DNA of 64,000 nucleotides from Methylobacterium sp. E-066 (lineage in GTDB: Bacteria; Pseudomonadota; Alphaproteobacteria; Rhizobiales; Beijerinckiaceae): the NCBI RefSeq assembly GCF_022829635.1, contig NZ_JAKSYO010000106.1:25854-89853 (forward strand), written 5' to 3'. Below the pieces are notes generated by a model. That model was not told where the DNA came from and did no database searches. It saw only the letters and a program-made list of their open reading frames with translations. The stretch's first letter is position 1, and the number at the start of each line of letters is the position of its first letter. This document shows, piece by piece, positions 18,418 to 26,756 of this stretch. The position numbers were made by a program, and so were the translations under genes.

Positions 18418-19962
18418 TCACACGGTCGCGCCCAACTGCCACGGCGCGAATTCCGACGAGCCGAAATCGAACTGCTCGCTCTTGGTCCGCTCGCCGCTCG
18501 CGACCCGCAGGATCAGCTCGAAGATCCGTTGGCCCGCCTGCTCGACGCTCTCTTCACCGTCGAGGATGGTGCCGCAATTGACGTCCATGTCCTCTTCCAG
18601 CCGCCGGAACATCGCCGAGTTGGTGGCGATCTTGATCGACGGCGACGGCTTGCAGCCGAAAACGCTGCCGCGCCCGGTGGTGAAGCACACGAGGTTCGCC
18701 CCGCCGGCTACCTGCCCGGTCGCCGAGACCGGGTCGTAGCCGGGGGTGTCCATGAACACGAAGCCCTTGGCGGTGACGGGATCGGCGTAGCGCACCACGT
18801 CGACCAGGTTGGTGCTGCCGGCCTTGGCCATGGCGCCGAGCGACTTCTCCAGGATCGTGGTGAGGCCCCCGGCCTTGTTGCCGGGGGACGGGTTGGCGTC
18901 GATCTCCGAGCCTTCCCGGCGGGTGTAGTCTTCCCACCAGCGCATCAGGTCGACGAGCTTCTGGCCGACCTGCGGGCTCACCGCCCGCCGGGTGAACAGG
19001 TGCTCGGCCCCGTAGGTCTCGGTCGTTTCCGACAGGATCACAGTGCCGCCGTTCTCGACCACGCGGTCGCTGGCGATCCCGAGTGCCGGGTTGGCCGAGA
19101 CGCCGGAATAGCCGTCCGATCCGCCGCATTGCAGGGCGACGATCAATTCGCTCGCCGGCACAGTCTCCCGGCGGACCACGTTGGCCTCGGCCAGGATGCC
19201 GCTCACGAATGCGATGCCGGCCTCGACGGTCTTGCGAGTGCCGCCCAGCGTCTGGATGTTCATGCTGCGGATGCGGTCGCCCAGGCCCTGCTCCTCCAGG
19301 AAGGCGCCGATCTGGTTCACTTCGCAGCCGAGCCCGATCATCACGATGTGCGAGAAGTTGACGTGCCGGGCATAGCCCGCGAGCGTCCGGCGCAAAAGCT
19401 TCAGCGGCTCGCCCATCGCCATGCCGCAGCCGGTCTTGTGGGTCAGCGCGACCACGCCGTCGACATTCGGATAGGGGGCGAGCGGATCGAGGCCGAGGAT
19501 CGGATGGCGCCGGAACGCGTCGGCGATCAGGTCGGCGACGTGGGCGCTGCAATTCACCGAGGTGAGGATGCCGACATAGTTGCGCGTTGCCACCCGCCCG
19601 TCCGGGCGGCGAATACCCTGGAAGGTCGCCGGCGGCGTGATCAGCCGAGTGGGGCGGGCATCGACCCCGAAGGCGTAGTCGCGGGCGAACTCGCCCATGC
19701 CGAGATTGTGGACATGGACGTGCCGGCCGGCGGCGATGTCGTCCTTGGCGAAGCCGATGATCTGGCCGTACTTGGTCACCGCCTCGCCGGAGCGATGCGG
19801 GCGGACCGCGACCTTGTGGCCGGGCGGGATCCGCTCGGCGGCGGCGACGCCCGGGGCCACCGGCGTGCCGGGCTCGATGGCGGTCCGCGCGACCACCACG
19901 CCGTCGTCCGGCCGCAGGGCGATGACGGGATAGGCGGACAGCAGGTCGGCCGTGATCGGCAT
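18418..19962 (-). CDS. Altronate dehydratase family protein (UxaA/GarD)
   Basis: A 514-residue metal-dependent sugar-acid dehydratase. It has the fused layout: N-terminal SAF-like domain (about 1-100, VIALRPDDGVVVA ... HVHVHNLGMGEF) and the large UxaA domain (from about residue 105, GRVATRNYVGI; ALTHKTGCGMA; IVALQCGGSDGYSGVSANPALG). Family members convert altronate or galactarate to a 2-keto-3-deoxy acid. The cluster partners for uronate catabolism (uxaB, uxaC, kdgK) are absent, so the exact substrate is open. ATG at 19962 is preceded by a GAGGAA-like purine run. It converges on the oxidoreductase at 17227 across repeat copy 2. Confidence 0.92.
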   Translation of the reverse strand: MPITADLLSAYPVIALRPDDGVVVARTAIEPGTPVAPGVAAAERIPPGHKVAVRPHRSGEAVTKYGQIIGFAKDDIAAGRHVHVHNLGMGEFARDYAFGVDARPTRLITPPATFQGIRRPDGRVATRNYVGILTSVNCSAHVADLIADAFRRHPILGLDPLAPYPNVDGVVALTHKTGCGMAMGEPLKLLRRTLAGYARHVNFSHIVMIGLGCEVNQIGAFLEEQGLGDRIRSMNIQTLGGTRKTVEAGIAFVSGILAEANVVRRETVPASELIVALQCGGSDGYSGVSANPALGIASDRVVENGGTVILSETTETYGAEHLFTRRAVSPQVGQKLVDLMRWWEDYTRREGSEIDANPSPGNKAGGLTTILEKSLGAMAKAGSTNLVDVVRYADPVTAKGFVFMDTPGYDPVSATGQVAGGANLVCFTTGRGSVFGCKPSPSIKIATNSAMFRRLEEDMDVNCGTILDGEESVEQAGQRIFELILRVASGERTKSEQFDFGSSEFAPWQLGATV

Positions 19963-20078
19963 CGTGGTTCCTCCCTGGGCCGCGCCTCGTTGGGCGCGTG
20001 CTTCAAGAACCTAACGCGCCGACCCGGACAGCGCGAGCATCGCGGGTGACGCAAGAGACCCGATGTCGGCGGATGGTC

Positions 20079-20804
20079 TCAAGAAATCTCGCGGACCAGC
20101 TTGGCGATTAGCGCCCGGCCGAAGGCCTCGAAGCTCTCCGCCGTCATGACGAACGCCCCTTCGCCGCCGATCACGGTCTCCCGGTAATAGGCGGCGAGCC
20201 CGTCGGGGGGATTGGTGTGCTCCTTCAGGTAGCCCGGCATCCCGGCGGGGTCGGTGAGGATGACGATGCCGTTGACGGTGGTGCCCAAGGCCACGGCGGC
20301 GTCCCGGGCCTCGGCGATCGCGCGGCCGGAATTGCTGGTCCCGTCGCCGGAGATGTCGATGACCGTCCGTTCGGCGCGGTAGGGCGACCGGTCGAGCAGC
20401 ATGGAGGCGAAGCCGATCGCGGACCCGATGGCGGTCCGGCCGTAGAACGGGCGCGTCACCGCGCCGAGTCTGCGCGCGAAGGCGGTCGCGTCGGCGGCCG
20501 AGGCAATGATCATCCAGTCGACCGCGACCTGCTGCTCCCCGGGGCCCGCCCAGTCGAACAACGCCACCGCGATGCGCCCGCGCTTGCCCTCGGCGATCGC
20601 CCGCAGGACGAGCGGATTGCCGAAGGCTTGGGCGTAGCCCTGCCGTTCCAAGTCGAATCGCGCCGCGCTGATGCTCAGCGAGACATCGACCGCGAGCACG
20701 AGGAGAACGTCGACTCCGGTCTCGGCGGCGGCGGCCCGCCGGCCTGCCAGCGACAGCGCGGCGAGCATCCCGGACAGTAGATGGCGTCGCCGCATGGCCG
20801 ACAC
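20079..20804 (-). CDS. DUF1194 protein, exported von Willebrand factor A-like
   Basis: A 241-residue exported protein. The N-terminus MSAMRRRHLLSGMLAALSLA has twin-arginine-like residues and a hydrophobic core; export to the periplasm is likely. After it comes a VWA-like fold with the MIDAS motif D40-x-S42-x-S44 (DVSLS) and later DISGDGTSNSG, which identifies DUF1194. Such domains bind a divalent cation and mediate protein contacts; no enzymatic role is known. An in-frame ATG at 20795 is an equally plausible start. It is a single gene between the altronate dehydratase and the DUF1223/lipid A group. Confidence 0.88.
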   Translation of the reverse strand: MSAMRRRHLLSGMLAALSLAGRRAAAAETGVDVLLVLAVDVSLSISAARFDLERQGYAQAFGNPLVLRAIAEGKRGRIAVALFDWAGPGEQQVAVDWMIIASAADATAFARRLGAVTRPFYGRTAIGSAIGFASMLLDRSPYRAERTVIDISGDGTSNSGRAIAEARDAAVALGTTVNGIVILTDPAGMPGYLKEHTNPPDGLAAYYRETVIGGEGAFVMTAESFEAFGRALIAKLVREIS

Positions 20805-21077
20805 TCGGTGACAGGCACCCGCACGGTACGGCGGACGGCCTCACGCATGCAACGAGCCTGCCGCCGCGGTGGTTCGCGACCGCGCGCACCGTATCCGCGG
20901 CGCGTCGGACCGACGGAGCCGACAGGCATGCCCGGATGAGGCCGTCCTGCAGGACGGTTCCGTCCGATCCGCGGCGGGCGACGCCGCCTTCGGTCGCATC
21001 GGGCGTCGATCGGTCCGCTCTATCTGAGGCTGGACCGGCGCAGCAGGCGCCGACTCTCCGAAAGCTCGAAACCGACA

Positions 21078-21350
21078 ATGCGCATCTTCAACTGGATCGG
21101 CCGCATCACGAAAATCGTCGTGGTCGGCGGCTTGACCGGCGCGGTTACCCTGACCAGCCGGCTCCTCGACGGGACCATCGGGCTCGTCGGCCGATCCTCC
21201 GAGCGGCTGGATGCGAAGCTCGGCGCCCTGGCACGAGCCTCGGAAGAGCGCCGTCGCCAGCAGGGCCGGCGCCCGATCGACCCGATCAGCCTGCGATATT
21301 CGGAAGCCCTACAGGCCTGGGCCCTTGGCAGCGCCGAGGATGCGGCCCGG
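21078..21350 (+). CDS. Possible small membrane-associated protein, 3' end undefined
   Basis: From the ATG at 21078 the frame reads a protein-like start with a hydrophobic helix (TKIVVVGGLTGAVTLTSRLL) and then a charged helix with RLDAKLGALARASEERRRQQ. After roughly 75 codons it runs into the 3' end of the DUF1223 gene on the other strand and continues open as a shadow with no nearby stop in any frame. The end given is only where plausibility ends. It could be a small gene whose tail was lost, or a chance frame. No strong ribosome-binding site. Confidence 0.25.
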
Positions 21351-22082
21351 CCTGCCCTCTGCAGCACCCTGGACCAGGATCACCCAGCTGTCGGCGTCGG
21401 CGATCTCCGCCAGGGTGCAGGGCACGTCGAATCGCGTCGGCTGGCCGGTCCAGGCGCCGAGACGCTGCATGCCGCGCACGACGTTGACGTAGGTGGCCGT
21501 CCGGCCGCCATTTTCGCCGCCCTGGATCGCGATGGCCCGGCTGCGCAGCACCGGCACCAGCCAGACATCGCCGCGCGTCTCGGCCTTGAGTTCCGGCGCG
21601 GCGCCGACCTCGACCGCAATGCGGTCGCCGTGGATCTCGCCGCGGACCGGGATCGGCAAGCCGCCGTGCTGCGTCGCCTCGCGCATCAGCCGTTCGAGGG
21701 CGGCGCGGTCCGAGCCCACGGCGAAGCCGCTGCCGTCGACTACGACCTGCGGGGTGAAGACCTGCCGGGCGCCGCGGACCCGGGCATAGGCGCGCTGACG
21801 CTCAGTGAACGGCCGCAGCGCCAGGGTGTCCTTCCAGCCGAGATAATCCCAGTAGGTCACCGGCAGGGTCAGCGCGACCACGCCGGGCTGGCGGGCCAGG
21901 TCGCGGATGATCGGATCGGCGCTCCGGCAGGCGCCACAACCCTGGCTGGTAAACAGCTCGACCACGGCGCGGACCGGTTCCGCCCGCGCCTGGGCGGACG
22001 CCGAGACCGCGCAGACAAGCCCGGCCGCGCAGAGCGCGCGGGTTACACCGAACCGGGTCTGGGCGCGGGGCCGATGGGTCAT
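21309..22082 (-). CDS. DUF1223 periplasmic thioredoxin-like protein
   Basis: A 257-residue exported protein: signal peptide in the first 34 residues (hydrophobic ALCAAGLVCAVSASAQARA), then a thioredoxin-like fold beginning VVELFTSQGCGAC with the pair C49-x-x-C52, followed by the VTYWDYLGWKDTL and TPQVVVDG blocks that define DUF1223. The family is predicted redox-active but has no established substrate. Its ATG lies 7 nt beyond the stop of the LpxXL-like acyltransferase in the same direction, so it is probably the last gene of the lipid A-related unit. Confidence 0.9.
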   Translation of the reverse strand: MTHRPRAQTRFGVTRALCAAGLVCAVSASAQARAEPVRAVVELFTSQGCGACRSADPIIRDLARQPGVVALTLPVTYWDYLGWKDTLALRPFTERQRAYARVRGARQVFTPQVVVDGSGFAVGSDRAALERLMREATQHGGLPIPVRGEIHGDRIAVEVGAAPELKAETRGDVWLVPVLRSRAIAIQGGENGGRTATYVNVVRGMQRLGAWTGQPTRFDVPCTLAEIADADSWVILVQGAAEGRPGRILGAAKGPGL

Positions 22083-22089
22083 CGCGCCA

Positions 22090-23106
22090 TCAGAGCGTCT
22101 GGCATGCCGTCTGGGAAATCACGTTGGCTTGAGGGTTTTCTACCATCGGTTGCGACGTATTCCGAAGACCTCTCGCTTTAGGCAACATGTCCGGGCGCCA
22201 GCGGCGATGCATCCACAGCCATTGACCCGGATTCTCGCGCACCCAGCCCTCGACCACGGCGGTCATCGCCTGCATGGCGCCGGTGACATCGATCACCCCA
22301 TCGGCATTGCGCGGCAGGTCCAGGGGCGGGGTCAGCTCCAGACGGAACCGGCCCTCCGGCAGGCGCACCACCCGAACGCCATGAACCGGGCAATCGTAGT
22401 GCCGAGCGAGCTTGGCCAGCAGCGGGTTGGCCAGGCACGGCCGGCCCATGAAGTCGACCACGACGCCGCGGGTGAAATGCTGGTCGATCAACTGCCCGAG
22501 ATGGCCGCCATTCTCGACCACGTCGCGCATGGCGAAGACGGCGCCCGGGGTCGAGGCCGCGAGGCCTCCCATAGAGCGTCGGCGGACTTCCTGGACGAGC
22601 CGGGCGGCGGCGGGGTTGTTCGGGGGCCGGAACACGGCCGTGGCGTCCAGGCCGAACCGGGCCGCGCAGATCGCCGGGAGTTCCCAATTGCCGAGATGAG
22701 CGGAAAAAATCAGCCCCGGCTGGCCGTCGTCGCGCAGGGTGGCGAAGTGGTCGATGCCCGCAACCTCCGTGCGCATCGGACCGGTGGCATCGGGATCGAA
22801 GTCGAACAGCGAATCGAGATGGGCGTATTCGGCGCCGGTCCGCCCGAGATTGTCCCAGGCTTCCAGGGCGATCCGCTTCCGCTCCGCCTCCGGCATCTCC
22901 GGGAACGCGGCGCGCAGGTTCGCCATGGCGGTGCGGTGGGCTGGCAGCATCGGCCCGATCGTGCGCAGGAGCGCGGCCCCGAACGCCGTCGAGCGATCCG
23001 GCCCAAGGGCGCGCGCCAGCCAGACCAGGGAGCGGATCAGCGGGATCATGGCGAAGCCCGCGAGCCGCGGGAAGGATCGTCTGAGGATGAGGGCGAGGCG
23101 CAGCAC
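22090..23106 (-). CDS. Lipid A acyltransferase, LpxXL/LpxL (HtrB/MsbB) family
   Basis: A 338-residue inner-membrane acyltransferase. The hallmark H-x4-E catalytic motif is H137 to E142 (HLGNWE); the family blocks HRTAMANLRAAFPE and FMGRPCLANPLLAKLARH are present, and an N-terminal hydrophobic region (about 20-35) anchors it. Because it lies with a dedicated ketoacyl synthase and reductases, it most likely transfers the very-long-chain acyl group to lipid A (LpxXL role) rather than laurate; that is inference from context. The GTG at 23106 gives the family-like N-terminus VLRLALILRRSF; an ATG at 23193 would add 29 residues without family similarity. Confidence 0.9.
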   Translation of the reverse strand: MLRLALILRRSFPRLAGFAMIPLIRSLVWLARALGPDRSTAFGAALLRTIGPMLPAHRTAMANLRAAFPEMPEAERKRIALEAWDNLGRTGAEYAHLDSLFDFDPDATGPMRTEVAGIDHFATLRDDGQPGLIFSAHLGNWELPAICAARFGLDATAVFRPPNNPAAARLVQEVRRRSMGGLAASTPGAVFAMRDVVENGGHLGQLIDQHFTRGVVVDFMGRPCLANPLLAKLARHYDCPVHGVRVVRLPEGRFRLELTPPLDLPRNADGVIDVTGAMQAMTAVVEGWVRENPGQWLWMHRRWRPDMLPKARGLRNTSQPMVENPQANVISQTACQTL

Positions 23107-23240
23107 GTTGGATTCCCGGGCACGATGCGGGCAGGCCCGGCAGTTCGCGTGTAAGGCGAAGCTTATCCGATGTCCCGCGCGGTGCGATAGCACATCGTCC
23201 CGAAGGGCGGCCGCGGGCGGCCGGGACGATGCATCAGGCG

Positions 23241-24263
23241 TCAGAGGCTGACGAGGATTTTCCCGAAGACCTTGCGGGATTCGAGCCGCTCCAGCCCCTG
23301 CGCGAAGTCGCCGAGCGGGTAGACGGTGTCCACCACCGGGCGGATGCCCTGGGCCATCTTGTCGAGGGCTTGGCCGATATTCGCCAGTGCGCAGCCGAAC
23401 GAGCCGGTGATGCGGTATTGCTGCTGGAACAATTGCATCAAGTTCATGGTCGCCGAGACGCCGGAGGTCGACCCGCAGGTCACCAGCCGACCGCCGCGCT
23501 TCAGGCAGAGCAGCGAGCCGTTCCAGGTATCGGCGCCGACATGCTCGAACACCACGTCGACGCCCTTGCGCTTCGTCAACCGCCGGACCTCGCCCTCGAA
23601 CCGCTCGGTCCGGTAATTGATGACGTGATCGGCGCCGAGTTCCGCCGCCTTGCGACCCTTCTCGTCGTCGCCGACCGTCGTGTAGACGGTGCAGCCGATC
23701 GCCTTGGCCATGCGGATCGCCGCGGTGCCGATGCCGGAGCCGCCGGCATGGACCAGCACGCTCTCGCCGGGCTCCAGCCGGGCGTTGTCGAACAGCATGT
23801 GCTGAACCGTGCCGAAGGCGATGCCGGCGCAGGCCGCGTCAGTATCGCTGACCCCGTCCGGCACCTTCACCACCAAGCGGGCCGGTATGTTGACCAGTTC
23901 GCGGGCGAAGCCGTCGATGTGGAAGCCCATCACGCCGGATACGTCTTCACAGAGGTTGTCGCGGCCCTCGCGGCAGGCCCGGCACTGGCCGCAGGTCATC
24001 GCCCCGTAGGGCACGACCTGGTCGCCGACGGCTACGTTCGCGACATCCGCGCCGACCGACTCGACCACGCCCGACGCCTCGGCGCCGACGATCAGCGGCA
24101 TCTTGCGCTTGGCGAAGGCCATGCCGCGAAAGCCCCAGACGTCGATGAAGTTGAGGCCGACCGCGCGGATGCGGATCTGCACCTCGCCCGGACCCGGGGC
24201 GGCGGGGGCCTCGACCTCGGTCAGGCGCAGATCGCGGTCGCCGAATAGCTGGAGGGCTTTCAT
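23241..24263 (-). CDS. Zinc-binding MDR-superfamily reductase of the lipid A very-long-chain acyl cluster
   Basis: A 340-residue medium-chain dehydrogenase/reductase. The GroES-like N-terminal domain has four structural-zinc cysteines, C91, C94, C97 and C105; the Rossmann domain has the AGGSGIGTAAIRMAKAIG loop. The catalytic-zinc ligands of true alcohol dehydrogenases are missing (GAEASG in place of GHE, no cysteine near residue 37), so it resembles quinone/enoyl reductases and may be the enoyl-reductase step of acyl elongation. The ATG at 24263 follows GAGAGA; an upstream ATG at 24278 overlaps the SH3 gene stop as ATGA, so translation is probably coupled. Confidence 0.9.
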   Translation of the reverse strand: MKALQLFGDRDLRLTEVEAPAAPGPGEVQIRIRAVGLNFIDVWGFRGMAFAKRKMPLIVGAEASGVVESVGADVANVAVGDQVVPYGAMTCGQCRACREGRDNLCEDVSGVMGFHIDGFARELVNIPARLVVKVPDGVSDTDAACAGIAFGTVQHMLFDNARLEPGESVLVHAGGSGIGTAAIRMAKAIGCTVYTTVGDDEKGRKAAELGADHVINYRTERFEGEVRRLTKRKGVDVVFEHVGADTWNGSLLCLKRGGRLVTCGSTSGVSATMNLMQLFQQQYRITGSFGCALANIGQALDKMAQGIRPVVDTVYPLGDFAQGLERLESRKVFGKILVSL

Positions 24264-24274
24264 GCTGTCTCTCA

Positions 24275-24577
24275 TCATTCCGGCGCCAGATAGCGCCGCC
24301 GCGCCCAACCCACGGCGCGTCCGGCCTTGACCCGGCACCACGTGGTCCGGCTCGGCGTGTCGTTGGTGCAGCCGAAGACCAGGGCGCGGGTGCGGATCTC
24401 GCCGACCTGCTCGGACGCGGCATCCGGCTCGGCGCGGATCGAGAGCGGCTCGCCGGGGGGCAGCCCGGAGATCCGGTAGGCTTCCGGTTCGGCGCCGGCG
24501 CCGCCCGGGACGAGGGGCGCCACGAAGCAGAATCCGGCGAGAACGATGAGGCGGGCGCGCATCGGCAGGTCGCTCAA
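24275..24577 (-). CDS. Secreted SH3-domain protein
   Basis: A 100-residue exported protein: signal peptide around residues 6-29 (MRARLIVLAGFCFVAPLV) and one bacterial SH3 domain with the typical LSIRAEPDAASEQVGEI start and TWCRVKAGRAVGWARRRYL end; two cysteines (in VFGCT and TWCRV) probably form a disulfide. Bacterial SH3 domains usually bind cell-wall peptides. The ATG at 24562 (residue 6) is an alternative start. Its stop overlaps the next gene as ATGA, inside a cluster otherwise devoted to lipid A acyl synthesis. Confidence 0.85.
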   Translation of the reverse strand: MSDLPMRARLIVLAGFCFVAPLVPGGAGAEPEAYRISGLPPGEPLSIRAEPDAASEQVGEIRTRALVFGCTNDTPSRTTWCRVKAGRAVGWARRRYLAPE

Positions 24578-24673
24578 GCAGGGCGCGTGTGTGGGGAAGT
24601 CCGGTCTTCGGACTTATCACGGCAGCCACGAGAGCCGTGAGCCTCCGACGGAGACACGCAAACACAAAAAAAA

Positions 24674-25432
24674 TCAGGTGCGGTGGACGCCCATCATCGC
24701 GGTGAGGCCGCCATCGACCGGCAGCACCGTCCCGGTGATGTAGGCGGCGGCATCACCCATCAGGAAGGCGGCGAGCGCGGCGACATCCTCGGGCTGGGCG
24801 AACCGGCCGGCGGGGATCTGGCGCTCCATCCCGGCCCGGTGGGCGGCGTAGCGCGCCATCATGGCGGTGTCGACGAAGCCTGGGGCGATGACGTTGACCG
24901 TGACCCCGCGCTTGGCGGTCTCGATCGCGAGGGTCCGGCAATAGGCGATCAGCGCGCCCTTGGTCGCCGCGTAGGCGGCGTTGCCGGCATTGCCGCGGAG
25001 CGCCGCGACCGAGCCGATGGCGATGATGCGGCCCGACCGCGCCTGGGTCATCGGGCGGACCAGCGCCTTGGCCAGACGGGTCAGCGCGAAGAAGTTGACC
25101 TGCATGGCCGCCTCGGCCTTGTCCTGGTCGAACATCGCCGCGAGGGCGTCGCTCGGCTGGCCGGCATTGTGGACGAGGCCGTGATAGCCGGATTCCTCGG
25201 CCACCGCGCAGAACGCGTCGAGGGCGGCCTTGTCGGCGAGGTCCAGGGCGTGCCCGGTGAAGGCGCGCTCGGGATGGGCGGCGCGTAATTCGGCGAGCAG
25301 CGCCTCGGCGGCCTCCCCCGAGGCGCGGTAGGTGAAGTCGACCGCGTGGCCGGCGCCGGCCAGCGCGCGGACGATCGCCGCGCCGACGCCCGAGGCGCCA
25401 CCGGTGACGAGGACGCGGCGGGCGGCGCTCAC
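24674..25432 (-). CDS. 3-oxoacyl-ACP reductase-like SDR protein
   Basis: A 252-residue short-chain dehydrogenase. The NADP loop is TGGASGVG at 10-17, NAG at 89-91, and the catalytic S141, Y154, K158 (YAATK). The C-terminal APGFVDTAMMA and ITGTVLPVDGGL are FabG-like. It starts with GTG at 25432, whose GTGA overlaps the stop of the ketoacyl synthase gene, a strong sign of coupled translation and shared function. Predicted to reduce 3-oxoacyl-ACP during elongation of the lipid A very-long-chain acyl group. After its stop 97 nt separate it from the SH3 gene. Confidence 0.92.
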   Translation of the reverse strand: MSAARRVLVTGGASGVGAAIVRALAGAGHAVDFTYRASGEAAEALLAELRAAHPERAFTGHALDLADKAALDAFCAVAEESGYHGLVHNAGQPSDALAAMFDQDKAEAAMQVNFFALTRLAKALVRPMTQARSGRIIAIGSVAALRGNAGNAAYAATKGALIAYCRTLAIETAKRGVTVNVIAPGFVDTAMMARYAAHRAGMERQIPAGRFAQPEDVAALAAFLMGDAAAYITGTVLPVDGGLTAMMGVHRT

Positions 25433-26712
25433 GCCGGCTCCGCCCCGAACACCAGGCAGGTGTTCTGGCCGCCGAACCCGAAGGAATTCGACAGCACGGT
25501 GCGGACCGGCAGGTCCCGGGCGGTCTCGACCACGTCGAGGCCGATCGCCGGGTCCGGCACCCGGTGGTTGATGGTCGGCGGGATGCGGCCGTGGCGGATC
25601 GTCAGAAGCGAAACCGCCGCCTCGATGGCGCCGGCCGCCGTGAGCGTGTGCCCGATCATCGACTTGTTGGAGGTCACCGGCAGGGACGGCGCCCGGTCGC
25701 CGAACACCGCGGCGAGCCCCAAGGCCTCCATCTTGTCGTTCTCCGGGGTCGAGGTGCCGTGGGCGTTCACCGTGTCGATCGCCTCGGGGCCGAGCCCGGC
25801 ATCGTCCAGGCTGGCCCGGATCGCCGCGATGACCGGCGCCCCGTCGGGGCTGGAGCGGGTGCGGTGGAAGCCGTCGCCCTTCTCGCCGCAGCCGAGCACG
25901 TAGCCGAGGATTTTTGCTCCTCGACCGACCGCAGCCTCGGCATCTTCGAGGACCAGGGCGGCCGCGCCCTCGCCCATCACGAAGCCGTCCCGATCCTTCG
26001 AGAACGGCTTCGAGGCTTCTTCCGGCACGTCGTTGCGGGTGGAGAGCGCCGAGAGCAGCGAGAACCGGATCAGCGATTCCGGGTTCACCGAGCCGTCGGT
26101 GCCGATGCAGAGCGCCGCCGCGGTCTCGCCCCGGCGAATCGCCTCGACGCCGAGCTGGATCGCCGTGGCGCCCGACGAACAGGCGGTGGAGAGCGAGATC
26201 GGCGAGCCCTTGGTGCCGAACCTTTCGGCGATGCGGTCGGCCACGGTGCCGAAGATGAACAGGTCGTGCCAGGCGTCGAAGCGCCGGGTCGCGGCGGCCC
26301 GGAGCAGGCCGGCATAATCGACGTCGCCATCGCCGCCCGCGGCCTCGGCTAAAGCCTGCCGCTGCGGCCATTCCATCTCCACCGGCGGGACCGCGATGAA
26401 CAGCGCCCCCGGGAAATCAACCTTCGCGCCGATCCCGGCCTGCGCGACCGCCTCCTCGGCGGCCTCCGCGGCGAAGCGCTCGGACAGGAGCGGCGCCACC
26501 AGCGGCTCGGTATCGAGGAAATCCACCGTGCCGGCGATGCGCGTGCGCAAGCCCTCGGTCGAGAACCGCGCGATGGCATGGATGCCGGACCGGCCGGCGC
26601 TCATGGCCGCCCAGGTATCGGCCTGGCCCTGTCCGAGGGAGGAGACGACGCCGATGCCCGTCACCGCGATCAGCGGCCGGCCCCTGGCGTCGCGATAGGA
26701 TCGCGCGCTCAT
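25429..26712 (-). CDS. Beta-ketoacyl-ACP synthase of the lipid A very-long-chain acyl cluster (FabF-type)
   Basis: A 427-residue condensing enzyme with the KAS II catalytic set C178 (STACSSGA), H318 (NAHGTSTPENDKME) and H355 (SNKSMIGHTLTAAGA), plus K350 and the C-terminal SFGFGGQNTCLVF loop. Residues 100-150 carry PGALFIAVPPVEMEWP, unlike housekeeping FabF and similar to the FabF1-XL group that elongates the C28 acyl chain of rhizobial lipid A. It is the first gene of the minus-strand cluster; a partner ketosynthase, acpXL and fabZXL, expected in the complete locus, are not in the window. 44 nt separate it from the upstream M20 hydrolase. Confidence 0.92.
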   Translation of the reverse strand: MSARSYRDARGRPLIAVTGIGVVSSLGQGQADTWAAMSAGRSGIHAIARFSTEGLRTRIAGTVDFLDTEPLVAPLLSERFAAEAAEEAVAQAGIGAKVDFPGALFIAVPPVEMEWPQRQALAEAAGGDGDVDYAGLLRAAATRRFDAWHDLFIFGTVADRIAERFGTKGSPISLSTACSSGATAIQLGVEAIRRGETAAALCIGTDGSVNPESLIRFSLLSALSTRNDVPEEASKPFSKDRDGFVMGEGAAALVLEDAEAAVGRGAKILGYVLGCGEKGDGFHRTRSSPDGAPVIAAIRASLDDAGLGPEAIDTVNAHGTSTPENDKMEALGLAAVFGDRAPSLPVTSNKSMIGHTLTAAGAIEAAVSLLTIRHGRIPPTINHRVPDPAIGLDVVETARDLPVRTVLSNSFGFGGQNTCLVFGAEPA

Positions 26713-26756
26713 GGCGCGTCTGTACGGGATTTTTTGGTGGCGTACACCCGGTCCGC

